Position numbers and translations under genes: made by a program. The notes beneath the pieces are model-generated. The model did not search any database and was not told the origin of the DNA. It saw only the letters and a list, made by a program, of their open reading frames with translations. 40,444 nt of DNA from Bacteroidales bacterium (lineage in GTDB: Bacteria; Bacteroidota; Bacteroidia; Bacteroidales; CAIWKO01), in the NCBI GenBank assembly GCA_023228145.1, contig JALOBU010000027.1, positions 1 to 40,444 of the forward strand, given 5' to 3'. Below, piece by piece: positions 8,453 through 17,093 of this stretch (the stretch's first letter is position 1; each line of letters starts with the position of its first letter).

Positions 8453-8800
8453 ATGAAAAAAATATTACTTGTTTCTTTCGCAGTCCTTATGCTGTTTGTG
8501 TTATCTTCTTGCAATAAACTTGAAAAACAAATTGTAGGTACATGGACAAAATCGGTTCTCTCTGTTACGCTGACAGCGGTTTTTTCTGACGGAGGCTCTA
8601 TAACCCTTACATGGGGTGCTTACAACACCAACGGAGTTTATTCTTTAGACGACAACGAGCTTACAATAACCACCAACGATTGTGTACCAGTCGGGGTTTA
8701 TACCATTGCCATTGATGGAGATGCAATGACTTTAGTAAAAGTAAGCGATGATTGTGACGGACGTAAAGATTTGCTGGCCGGGGTGTTTAATAATAACTGA
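8453..8800 (+). CDS. Small lipocalin-like lipoprotein
   Basis: A 115-residue lipoprotein. The signal peptide ends in the lipobox LSSC with the lipidated cysteine at residue 20. No aspartate follows the cysteine. The mature part opens with LEKQIVGTWTKS, the start typical of lipocalin-like domains found in Bacteroidota lipoproteins, followed by short beta-strand-like segments and two later cysteines. Function is unknown. It stands alone between the rRNA-modification gene and the glycosyltransferase. Confidence 0.72.
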   Translation: MKKILLVSFAVLMLFVLSSCNKLEKQIVGTWTKSVLSVTLTAVFSDGGSITLTWGAYNTNGVYSLDDNELTITTNDCVPVGVYTIAIDGDAMTLVKVSDDCDGRKDLLAGVFNNN

Positions 8801-8836
8801 TTTTTTACTTTACGATGGCTTTCTTAAAGAACCGCG

Positions 8837-8906
8837 AGTTCCGATAGCTCCCTGTAAGCCGGCATAAAGCTGTATTCCGGCTAAACAGCCCTTCGTTATC
8901 GGAATT
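8837..8906. repeat. Nested inverted repeat in intergenic region
   Basis: An outer stem pairs 8837-8846 (AGTTCCGATA) with 8897-8906 (TATCGGAATT), 10 bp with one G-T wobble. Inside it a second stem pairs AGCCGG (8857-8862) with CCGGCT (8877-8882). It follows the lipoprotein gene. No T-run follows, so it is not a plain terminator. A structured RNA or a remnant repeat is possible. Confidence 0.5.
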
Positions 8907-8980
8907 GCCATTGCTGTTCCATAGAGCATTTATGTTGCGGCTTATAAATTCTAAAATTTTATTTTTTGAATTAATGCAAT

Positions 8981-8988
8981 TATATTTG
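8981..8988 (+). promoter_or_regulatory. Bacteroidota -7 box for the glycosyltransferase
   Basis: TATATTTG matches TAnnTTTG, 45 bases before the ATG at 9034. No well-spaced -33 TTTG is evident. Confidence 0.45.
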
Positions 8989-9033
8989 CTGAAAAGATAT
9001 TTTTTGTTTTTCATAGAGATTAGAAAACTTTGA

Positions 9034-10590
9034 ATGCATAAATTTTCAAAATTTTTTCTTTTACTACTTCTGTTTCATACGGTAATAAGAATATTTATTA
9101 CTGTTTTCACTAATTTGGGCGTGGATGAAGCATACTATTTTGCATACGGTTTGTATTTAGACTGGAGTTATTTTGACCATCCTCCCATGGTTGGATTGCT
9201 TGTCAGGGCTTCAACATTATTGTTTAACAGCAATTCCGAACTCGGCGTCAGGATGCTGGCACTAATTATAGGAACTATAAATCTCATTTTAATTTATAAA
9301 ACAGGTCAACTATTAAAAGACAACATGACCGGGTTTTATGCCGCTTTATTGTTTTCGGCATCCTTTTACTGTTCTATCATATCCTCTGTTTTTGTTCTGC
9401 CCGACAATCCTTTAACTTTTTTCTGGCTTCTGGCCGTATATTTCTTTATTCAATTTTTATATGCAGAAAGGAAAAAACAATTATACCTTATTTTCTTTGG
9501 AATAGCTGCCGGCATGGCTTTCCTTTCAAAATATTCGGCTTTGTTTTTATGGCTGGGGTTGTTGTTGTTTGCATTAAAGGAAAAAAAATTAAAACTTTTT
9601 AAAAATCCCTATTTGTATGTTTCTGCAATTGTTTCTTTAAGCCTGTTTTTGCCCGTAATCATATGGAATTTCAACAATGACTTATCAAGCTTTGCGTTTC
9701 ATGGTAAAAGAATTGTTTTTGAAAACCTGCAATTTAAACCAGGATATTTTGCTGCGGAATTTTTCGGGCAGTTATTTTACAACAATCCTGTAAACATATT
9801 TATTATTTTGTCCAGTATGGTGTTTTTTTTAAAAAATAAAAAACAAGTAAAGGAGCCTGCGATTTCTTTTTTGTTTTTTGTGAGTTTGCCGGTTATTGTT
9901 ACTGTTTTATTTATTTCTTTTTTTAACAGAACACTTCCTCATTGGAGTGGTCCTGGCTATCTCGGACTCATATTATTTTCGGCAGTTATGCTAAGAGAAA
10001 AACATAATAAATCAACAAATTCCAAAGCATTTAAAAGCGTTTTTTTAGGAAATATTTTTTATTTATTTATAGTTGTATCTGGGCTGGTTTTCGTTAATTA
10101 CGGCATTTTTTTAAACAGCAAAAACTCTGAAGCCGAGACATTGGGAAAAAACGATATAAGCCTTGACCTGTACGGGTGGCAACAAGTTAAGGAACAAACT
10201 GTAAAAATGATAAATGACGACCTTAAGAATGGCCAAATTGACAGCAATTATGTATTTATAACACACAACTGGTTTCCTGCGGGACATATTGAATTTTATA
10301 TTGCAAGTCATTTTAAAAAGAATTTGTATGTTTATGGAAACGCAAATCACGCCCATCAATATTTACGCATTAACTATCTTAGGGGTGCCATTCCACAAAA
10401 TACCGATGCTTATTTTATAACTACCAGCCGTTATTACAGCTACCCGGAACAATCATTACTAAATAAATTTGAACACTTTGATGCCGGAGAAACCATACGT
10501 GTTTCAAGAAATTCCAAACCAGCATACAATGTTTTTATTTACAGATTGAAAAAAGCAAAAGCGGAATTTTCCGCCTCTAATAATCTTTAA
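9034..10590 (+). CDS. GT39-family membrane glycosyltransferase (ArnT/PMT-like)
   Basis: A 518-residue polytopic membrane protein of the dolichyl-phosphate-mannose/ArnT-like superfamily (PMT_2), which transfers sugars from polyprenyl-phosphate donors outside the cytoplasmic membrane. The first periplasmic loop holds the hallmark acidic pair in NLGVDEAYYFAYG (D31-E32) and then YFDHPPMVG (46-54), both typical of the family. Roughly ten hydrophobic segments follow up to about residue 360, then a soluble C-terminal domain. The acceptor may be lipid or protein and cannot be inferred. The PHP-domain gene follows 38 bases downstream in the same orientation. Confidence 0.87.
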   Translation: MHKFSKFFLLLLLFHTVIRIFITVFTNLGVDEAYYFAYGLYLDWSYFDHPPMVGLLVRASTLLFNSNSELGVRMLALIIGTINLILIYKTGQLLKDNMTGFYAALLFSASFYCSIISSVFVLPDNPLTFFWLLAVYFFIQFLYAERKKQLYLIFFGIAAGMAFLSKYSALFLWLGLLLFALKEKKLKLFKNPYLYVSAIVSLSLFLPVIIWNFNNDLSSFAFHGKRIVFENLQFKPGYFAAEFFGQLFYNNPVNIFIILSSMVFFLKNKKQVKEPAISFLFFVSLPVIVTVLFISFFNRTLPHWSGPGYLGLILFSAVMLREKHNKSTNSKAFKSVFLGNIFYLFIVVSGLVFVNYGIFLNSKNSEAETLGKNDISLDLYGWQQVKEQTVKMINDDLKNGQIDSNYVFITHNWFPAGHIEFYIASHFKKNLYVYGNANHAHQYLRINYLRGAIPQNTDAYFITTSRYYSYPEQSLLNKFEHFDAGETIRVSRNSKPAYNVFIYRLKKAKAEFSASNNL

Positions 10591-10628
10591 AATAACCATC
10601 ATTTGCCGAAACCAAAAAAAACATAACA

Positions 10629-11816
10629 ATGACAAACAGAAAAAAAAAGCGATTTTTAAAAACCATTATAACGCTTTTTGTCATTTTGTTAATCATAATT
10701 ACCCTTCCTTATTATAAAACAAAAATTTATCGTTTTTCAGAGCCGGCACCTTTTAAAGGCGAAATATTTTATAATCCTTATGAAAATTTAAAGGAGAATT
10801 GGATAAAAGCCAATTTCCATGCACATTCAAAAACATTTGGAGGCATTACTAATGGAAAAAACACCGTTGAAGAAATTATTGAAAGATATGTTTCTTTGGG
10901 CTATAATCTCATAGGTATTTCAAATTATAACCAAACTACCGAAAAGAAAATTTCACAAAAAATATTCTTTTATGTATATGAACATGGCTATAATTTGATG
11001 CGTTCCCATCAATTGGTAATAAATTCAGAAAAACCATCCTATTTTGATTTTCCTCTTTTTTTAAGCAGAAGCCATAAACAGTACATCATAAACGACATTA
11101 AAAAAGAAAACAACATCATTGTTCTTGCGCATCCTTTATTTAAGAAGGGTTACAGCCATGACGATTTAAAATACCTTGTAAACTACGATTGTATTGAGGG
11201 TGTAAGCCCCATGGCTCAATCTGTTTCGCATTGGGATTATGCGTTATCTCATGGTCATACCGCATGGATAATGGGAAATGACGATGCACACGATATAACC
11301 GATGGCAAGTCCGGCGTTTGCTGGACAATGATAAACGCAGATACACAGGAAGAGAAAACCGTCATGGAAAGTTTAAAAAGAGGCAGCTTTTATGCCGTAA
11401 AAGGTTGGCTGGGGCAGGAAATGAACCGGATAAAAAGTGTTGCTGTACACCATGATACATTTGAACTGGTGCTTGACAAAATTTCTGATTCTATAATTAT
11501 AAAAAGCGATTGGGGAAAAACCGTTTCTTTTGAAATCAATACTGATAAAATTACTTATAAAATAAAAGAATCAGATTCTTATATACGCGCAGAGATTTTT
11601 GATACCGAACCCTACAACGATTACACAAAAATTTACCTTAATCCCGTCATCAGAACAAATGATAATTGTTTTATTAAACACAACAATACCATTCAAAAAA
11701 ATTATACGGCAACTATATTTTTTGTTGTTTTGTTAGTTTTAGTTCACTGTACTTTGATTTATCTGATTTTTTTATTAAATTTCAGAAAGAAAAAAGTAAA
11801 TAAATTTTTACCATAA
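10629..11816 (+). CDS. Membrane-anchored PHP-domain phosphoesterase-like protein
   Basis: A 395-residue protein with a hydrophobic helix at about 11-27, a PHP-type metal-dependent hydrolase domain, and a second hydrophobic helix near 355-380. PHP motifs seen are H64-A-H66, LAHP with H168, and GNDDAHD with D218, D219 and H221. The usual TDH motif after the first strand is replaced by ISNYN (97-101), so one metal site may be altered. With both ends hydrophobic, the domain probably faces the periplasm. It follows the GT39 gene and may act on the same envelope pathway, but that is only contextual. Substrate unknown. Confidence 0.75.
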   Translation: MTNRKKKRFLKTIITLFVILLIIITLPYYKTKIYRFSEPAPFKGEIFYNPYENLKENWIKANFHAHSKTFGGITNGKNTVEEIIERYVSLGYNLIGISNYNQTTEKKISQKIFFYVYEHGYNLMRSHQLVINSEKPSYFDFPLFLSRSHKQYIINDIKKENNIIVLAHPLFKKGYSHDDLKYLVNYDCIEGVSPMAQSVSHWDYALSHGHTAWIMGNDDAHDITDGKSGVCWTMINADTQEEKTVMESLKRGSFYAVKGWLGQEMNRIKSVAVHHDTFELVLDKISDSIIIKSDWGKTVSFEINTDKITYKIKESDSYIRAEIFDTEPYNDYTKIYLNPVIRTNDNCFIKHNNTIQKNYTATIFFVVLLVLVHCTLIYLIFLLNFRKKKVNKFLP

Positions 11817-11855
11817 AAAAATTGTTATACAATTTAAGTTTTCATACCCTCAGTG

Positions 11856-11888
11856 TTTAGCTAAATCGGGTTAAGTTTAATAAATTTG
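11856..11888 (+). promoter_or_regulatory. Promoter for the amidase/T9SS gene
   Basis: TAAATTTG at 11881-11888 matches the -7 box. TTTA at 11856-11859, 21 bases upstream, is a weak -33 match. The ATG at 11904 is 16 bases beyond the box. Confidence 0.5.
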
Positions 11889-11903
11889 TATTAAATTATA
11901 CGC

Positions 11904-14900
11904 ATGAAAAAATTTATATTTTTTTTATTATTTTTATCATCCATGTATCTAGCTGCACAACAAAAAGATGATAATTATCCTTATCGGGAATTTTTTGAGG
12001 AGGCTTACCAAAAATTTCCTGAGATTCCCCGGGGCGCGCTTGAAGCTATAGCTTATACAAATACTCATATACGCCATATAAATCCTTTAACAGAAGAAAT
12101 AAGTTGCACGGGTATGCCTGGGTTTTATGGAGTGATGGGTCTGGTATTGGACGGCAAAGGGTGGTTTCGTGAAAATCTGAAAACGGTGGCCTACCTGTCG
12201 GGTTATAATTTAAATGATATTATCATTGAACCGCGCTCTAATATTCTTGCTTATGCAGCAGCGTTTGATAATGTTCTTTCACAACAAAAAAGTAATGGCG
12301 ATGTCGCTTTAAAAATTTCCCGGGCTTTGATTCATCTTAGCGAATTAAATATTGAAGGGCTTTCCGGCATAAGTGATTATACTATGAATTTATACATTTA
12401 TGCTATCTTTCGTTTTTTAAACGAAAAGTCTAATCAACAACAATATCTTTTTCCAGAATACACTATTAACCTGAAAGAATTTTTCGGGGAAGAAAATCTT
12501 AACATATTTTCTTCAAAGCGGGTTAATATTTCAAAAGAAAAAGCCGTTGATGAAGAAGGAAATGTGTATGTTCCTGTCTTTTTATCCGGCCCCTGTCCGG
12601 ATTACAACCAGCCAAACTGCACCTGGATAGAATCTCCCAATCATTATACAGGCTGGAATGGATATACTGTTTCCGCTATCGCCATACATACAGTTCAAGG
12701 GTCCTACACAAGTTGTATCAACTGGTTTCAAAACCCTGATGCCAATGCTTCAACTCATTATGTGGTGGCGTCCAATTCTAGTTATGCTGGACAGGTTACT
12801 CAAATGGTTAATGAAAACAATGCAGCCTGGCATGTTTTAAGCGAAAACTGGTATGCCATCGGTTACGAACACGAAGGATGGATTGATGACCCGACATGGT
12901 ACACGCCTTTGATGTATCAGACTTCAGCAGCCCTCACGCGGGATGTTTGCAACGACCATAATATAAATCCCCTGCGGACTTTTTGCAGAGAAACCCTTGA
13001 TGACGGCACACAGTTAGATAACGGGCTTCACCCTCTGGGTGGAGAAACGGCTTGTGTCAAAATAAAAGGGCATCAGCATTTTTATAATCAATTACATACC
13101 GACCCGGGGCCAAACTGGGACTGGGAATATTATTACAAGCTCATAAATAACTCAACGCCCGTTACAACCTTAATCTCTGCATCGGGGAATTTTTATGATA
13201 GCGGAGGAAGCTCGGGAAACTATGGAGATGATGAGCGTTTGTTCTGGCTCATACAGCCTCCCGGAGCTTTGAGCGTGACATTAACATTCTCACAATTTAA
13301 TGTTGAAGCAGATTACGATTTTCTTTATGTATATGATGGACCCAATGAATTTGCTCCGCTCATAGGAAGATACAATACTATCAGCCCCACAACAATAAGT
13401 TCCACAGGGGGTTCGCTTTTTATTGAATTCCGTTCCGACTGTGCAACAACAGCATCCGGCTGGGTTGCAAACTGGACGTCCACTCAAACGGATACAGAAA
13501 ATCCTTCTACAAATATCAGTGCTTTACCTCCATGGGTTAATAGTGATTTCACGGCTACTTTCAACGACACAGATAATCCCGGCGGCAGCGGTGTAAGTGA
13601 CAAATATTACCAGGTAATCGACTTTAACGGAGCTAATTGGTATGCCAATGTTCAGAACGGTTTTTTCAATGATAATTTTGATACAGCTTTGAACGCAGAC
13701 TGGGACATTGCTGATTCTCTGGGAATATGGAACGTAAGCAACGGATATCTAAATCAAATATATACAGGTCCTGACAAAACAAGGCTTTCGGCTTATGTTT
13801 CCCAGGATTCAAACCATACATGGTTGTATCATTGGCAGATGGCTTTCAATGCGGGAAGCAACAGGCGCGCCGGGATATATATCATGTGTTCTGATTTTGC
13901 ACAATCATATCTTGGCAATGCATACATGATTTGGTTTCGCACCGATGACGATGCTTGCCAATTATACACGGTAAAGGATAGCATTATTTCATCAAACCTT
14001 ACCAACGATCCCTGTACTATTAACGATGGCGTATGGTATGATTATAAAGTAACTTATGAGCCTTTAACCGGCATTCTTAAAGCTTACCAGAATAATGTGA
14101 TGATTTCCACTTTTACCGACCCCCTGCCTCTGCATACAGGAATTGGCGTTTCATACCGCACAGGCAACGCCAGTGTGATGTTTGATGATTTAAAAGTTTA
14201 TAAATCACGTGATGTTTCTATATTAACAAAGGTGGGCCCGGCCAACACGAAGGATGTCCGTTATCAGAGTCCTGATAATGCAACAGAATCATGCCGGATA
14301 AATTCTGTAGTGATTGATGAAACAAACAACTGGTCGGCTGTGGCTTCTGCTAATGTCAGGGTTGATTGGACATCTCCGGAGACCGAAGTAAATGCATTGC
14401 CTTTGTGGCAAACATCGGATTTTACGGCAACATTTTCTGATAATGATGTTCTGAGCGGTTTTGAAACCGGATATTATCAGGTAATAGAAAACCAGAACGG
14501 AATATGGGGCACTAATGCTTCGAGGGGATTTTTTGCTGATAACTTTGATGTGCTTGATACAATTAACATATGGAATATACCCGTATCCTCGGGGATCTGG
14601 AGCCTGAGCTCCGGATTATTGCAGCAAACCGATGAAGGGGTTTATAATTCCAACTTTTATACACCACTTAATCAAAATTTATCAGATAAATACCTGTATC
14701 ACTTTAAAGCAAAGGCAGAAGGTTCGGGTACCAATCGCCGTTTTGGGTTTCATTATTTCTGCGACAGCGCATCGCTCTCCAACAGAGGTAATTCATATTT
14801 TGTGTGGTTTCGTTTAGAATATCAAACACTGGAGTTTTTTAAAGTAATTAATAATAGTTTTTCCTCAGCAAAAAAAATAATTTCCAATGTGAAAACCATA

Positions 14901-15851
14901 CCCGGACAATGGTATGATTTTAAAATTATTTTTGACCGGACATCGGGAAAAACCGACGTGTACCGGAATGATACCCTGCTGGGTAGTTGGACAGATTCCA
15001 CGCCACACACAAACGGGAAATATATTTCCTTCCGCAGCGGAAATTCAAAACTTAGTGTTGACGAAATTAAAGTTTACCGCTCAAGAAGTAATGCCGTTAA
15101 TATAACCGTTGGCTCGTCATCTGATAATGACATCCGTTATGAAAATCAGGACCCTGGTACATTTTCAGCAAAAATAAAATCAATAGTTGTGGATAGCGCC
15201 TCCAATATCTCCCCCATTTATTATTACTATCTGAATGTTGATTTTTCACCTCCGTTAACAGTTTTAGTATCCGATGGAAATGATGCGGATATAGACACGA
15301 CTTTTATTCCAAATACACTCAGCGCCCATTGGAGTGCATCGTCTGACAGTAATTCTGAAGTTGTAAAATACTGGTATGCGATAGGAACAACTCCGGGAGC
15401 TACAGATGTATTAGGCTGGACAGATAACGGAATAAATTTATCGTTTACACAAACAGGCCTTGTCCTGAATGATTGTCAGGTTTATTATATTGCAATCAAA
15501 GCCGAAAATGGTGCCGGTCTTTTTTCTGAAACTGCAGTTTCAGACGGGCAATTATACCTGATATCCACAGTGATTGATAAAAATAAAGATAATATATTTT
15601 TTACGCTTGCACCCAATCCCTTTAAAAAAGAAACATATGTTTCTTTTTTAATACCTTCGGCTGAAAATATCAAAATCTCTCTTCATGAACGCTCAGGCAG
15701 ATTGGTTGGAATATTGCACAACGGCCCTATGACTGCTGGGCATCATAAACTGGTTTTAAACAAAGAAAAAATGAAACTCGTCAGAGGCATGTATTTTCTT
15801 AATTTTGTTAGTTCCGGAAAAAACCTCACCACAAAAATAATTATACTGTAA
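11904..15851 (+). CDS. Secreted multidomain N-acetylmuramoyl-L-alanine amidase with CUB domain and T9SS sorting domain
   Basis: A 1315-residue secreted protein. Order: signal peptide (1-18); a helical region at about 25-170 that resembles a lysozyme/transglycosylase-like fold (EAYQKFPEIPRGALEAIAY); an Amidase_2 domain at about 250-410; a CUB domain at about 420-526; two divergent repeats of about 290 residues (from about 532 and 820), each pairing a Pro-Trp/FTATF stretch with a laminin-G-like beta-sandwich; and a C-terminal type A T9SS domain (LAPNPFKKETYVSF onward). Amidase metal ligands by AmpD analogy are H262, H390 and D400, with E322 as the likely catalytic acid. It probably cuts peptidoglycan or peptides at the surface or outside the cell. 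The iron-ADH gene starts one base after its stop. Confidence 0.87.
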   Translation: MKKFIFFLLFLSSMYLAAQQKDDNYPYREFFEEAYQKFPEIPRGALEAIAYTNTHIRHINPLTEEISCTGMPGFYGVMGLVLDGKGWFRENLKTVAYLSGYNLNDIIIEPRSNILAYAAAFDNVLSQQKSNGDVALKISRALIHLSELNIEGLSGISDYTMNLYIYAIFRFLNEKSNQQQYLFPEYTINLKEFFGEENLNIFSSKRVNISKEKAVDEEGNVYVPVFLSGPCPDYNQPNCTWIESPNHYTGWNGYTVSAIAIHTVQGSYTSCINWFQNPDANASTHYVVASNSSYAGQVTQMVNENNAAWHVLSENWYAIGYEHEGWIDDPTWYTPLMYQTSAALTRDVCNDHNINPLRTFCRETLDDGTQLDNGLHPLGGETACVKIKGHQHFYNQLHTDPGPNWDWEYYYKLINNSTPVTTLISASGNFYDSGGSSGNYGDDERLFWLIQPPGALSVTLTFSQFNVEADYDFLYVYDGPNEFAPLIGRYNTISPTTISSTGGSLFIEFRSDCATTASGWVANWTSTQTDTENPSTNISALPPWVNSDFTATFNDTDNPGGSGVSDKYYQVIDFNGANWYANVQNGFFNDNFDTALNADWDIADSLGIWNVSNGYLNQIYTGPDKTRLSAYVSQDSNHTWLYHWQMAFNAGSNRRAGIYIMCSDFAQSYLGNAYMIWFRTDDDACQLYTVKDSIISSNLTNDPCTINDGVWYDYKVTYEPLTGILKAYQNNVMISTFTDPLPLHTGIGVSYRTGNASVMFDDLKVYKSRDVSILTKVGPANTKDVRYQSPDNATESCRINSVVIDETNNWSAVASANVRVDWTSPETEVNALPLWQTSDFTATFSDNDVLSGFETGYYQVIENQNGIWGTNASRGFFADNFDVLDTINIWNIPVSSGIWSLSSGLLQQTDEGVYNSNFYTPLNQNLSDKYLYHFKAKAEGSGTNRRFGFHYFCDSASLSNRGNSYFVWFRLEYQTLEFFKVINNSFSSAKKIISNVKTIPGQWYDFKIIFDRTSGKTDVYRNDTLLGSWTDSTPHTNGKYISFRSGNSKLSVDEIKVYRSRSNAVNITVGSSSDNDIRYENQDPGTFSAKIKSIVVDSASNISPIYYYYLNVDFSPPLTVLVSDGNDADIDTTFIPNTLSAHWSASSDSNSEVVKYWYAIGTTPGATDVLGWTDNGINLSFTQTGLVLNDCQVYYIAIKAENGAGLFSETAVSDGQLYLISTVIDKNKDNIFFTLAPNPFKKETYVSFLIPSAENIKISLHERSGRLVGILHNGPMTAGHHKLVLNKEKMKLVRGMYFLNFVSSGKNLTTKIIIL

Positions 15852-15852
15852 C

Positions 15853-16992
15853 ATGGAAAACTTTGTAATAAATAACCCCACCTGTCTTCATTTTGGCAGA
15901 GGGGTAATTCAAGAATTGCCGGCCGTAATAAAAAAATACGGGAAACGTGTGCTGTTGGTATATGGAAAAAATTCAATTAAAAATAATGGCATTTACCAGG
16001 ATATTATCAAACAACTTAAAACAGCAGGAGCAGAAATAGTAGAATATTCCGGCATCAAATCCAACCCGGTTATCAGCGATGTTGATGCGGCGGCTGCAAC
16101 TGGAAGAAAAAACAACGTGGAGATGGTTGTCGCTGTCGGTGGGGGCAGTGTTATTGATTCCGCAAAAATAATTGCTCTGGCAATACTGCTAAAAAATAAA
16201 GCCTGGGATTTGTTTGAATATAAAGTAAAGCCCACTGGCGCCCTTCCGCTGATAGCGGTGTTAACACTTGCAGCGACAGGTTCGGAAATGAATGCTTTTG
16301 CTGTAGTTCAAAATGATGAAACCAAACAAAAACCCGGATATTTCAGCCCATTTATTTACCCCAGGCATTCATTTCTGGATCCTGAATACACCTTGTCGGT
16401 TCCGGCAAATTATACAACTTATGGTATTGTAGATTTAATTGCTCATGCATTGGAGGGTTATTTTGGTAAAGGTGAAACCTCGCTCACCGACAGATTTATT
16501 TTTTCAATTATCAAAGAAGCCGTTGAATACGGTCCATTGTTATTGGACAACCTTAAAAATTACATTTATCGTGAAAAAATAATGTTTGCCGCCACTTGCG
16601 CTTTGAACGGAATGACTGCATTTGGAAAAAGAATGGGCGATTGGGGTGTTCACAGCATAGGACACACCTTATCCGTTCTTTATGATATTCCTCATGGTGC
16701 CTCCCTTTCTGTGGCTTACCCCGCCTGGATGAAACATTTTAAAGAGACCGTTGCAGATAAAATTAAATTGCTCGGCAGGGAAGTTTTGGGGAGCTCTGAC
16801 ACAGGAGAAACAATTGAACAACTAGAATATTTTTTCAAGCATATTCAGGCACCTGTTAGGCTCTCCGAATTTGGACTCAATGGTCAGCATAAAAAAGAAA
16901 TTATTGAAAATCTTTTACACAATAAAGCCAGTGGCGATAATATTACAATGTCAATAAAAGATTACAACAATATATTTGATTTAATGACATAA
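15853..16992 (+). CDS. Iron-containing alcohol dehydrogenase (BdhA/YqdH-like)
   Basis: NAD(P)H-dependent group III alcohol dehydrogenase, probably interconverting an aldehyde and its alcohol in the cytoplasm. The 379-residue length is typical. The nucleotide-binding GGGSVIDSAK is at about 96-105. Metal-site histidines appear in DLIAHALEGYFG, in GVHSIGHTLS and in YDIPHGASL. Similarity to butanol dehydrogenases is recognised by pattern only. Its ATG lies one base after the TAA of the secreted amidase and I see no separate promoter, so it appears to depend on that transcript although the two products act in different compartments. Confidence 0.9.
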   Translation: MENFVINNPTCLHFGRGVIQELPAVIKKYGKRVLLVYGKNSIKNNGIYQDIIKQLKTAGAEIVEYSGIKSNPVISDVDAAAATGRKNNVEMVVAVGGGSVIDSAKIIALAILLKNKAWDLFEYKVKPTGALPLIAVLTLAATGSEMNAFAVVQNDETKQKPGYFSPFIYPRHSFLDPEYTLSVPANYTTYGIVDLIAHALEGYFGKGETSLTDRFIFSIIKEAVEYGPLLLDNLKNYIYREKIMFAATCALNGMTAFGKRMGDWGVHSIGHTLSVLYDIPHGASLSVAYPAWMKHFKETVADKIKLLGREVLGSSDTGETIEQLEYFFKHIQAPVRLSEFGLNGQHKKEIIENLLHNKASGDNITMSIKDYNNIFDLMT

Positions 16993-17056
16993 TTTGTTTT
17001 TTATTCAACACAATTATTCAATTGTCTTATATAAAAAACATTTCAAGTATTTTTTC

Positions 17057-17064
17057 TAAATTTG
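17057..17064 (+). promoter_or_regulatory. Bacteroidota -7 box for the first serine protease
   Basis: TAAATTTG matches TAnnTTTG, 29 bases before the ATG at 17094. Its position inside the longer TTG-initiated frame argues for the downstream start. Confidence 0.5.
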
Positions 17065-17093
17065 CACCATCTATTAACTCGAAAAATAATTTC

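Noticed and set aside
8805..9014. 69-residue minus-strand frame after the lipoprotein gene
   Set aside because: No family signature, and it spans the nested inverted repeat and the GT39 promoter box. More likely a chance frame.
17022..17093. TTG-initiated N-terminal extension of the first serine protease
   Set aside because: It would bury the signal peptide and overlaps a TAAATTTG promoter box; the ATG at 17094 fits better.
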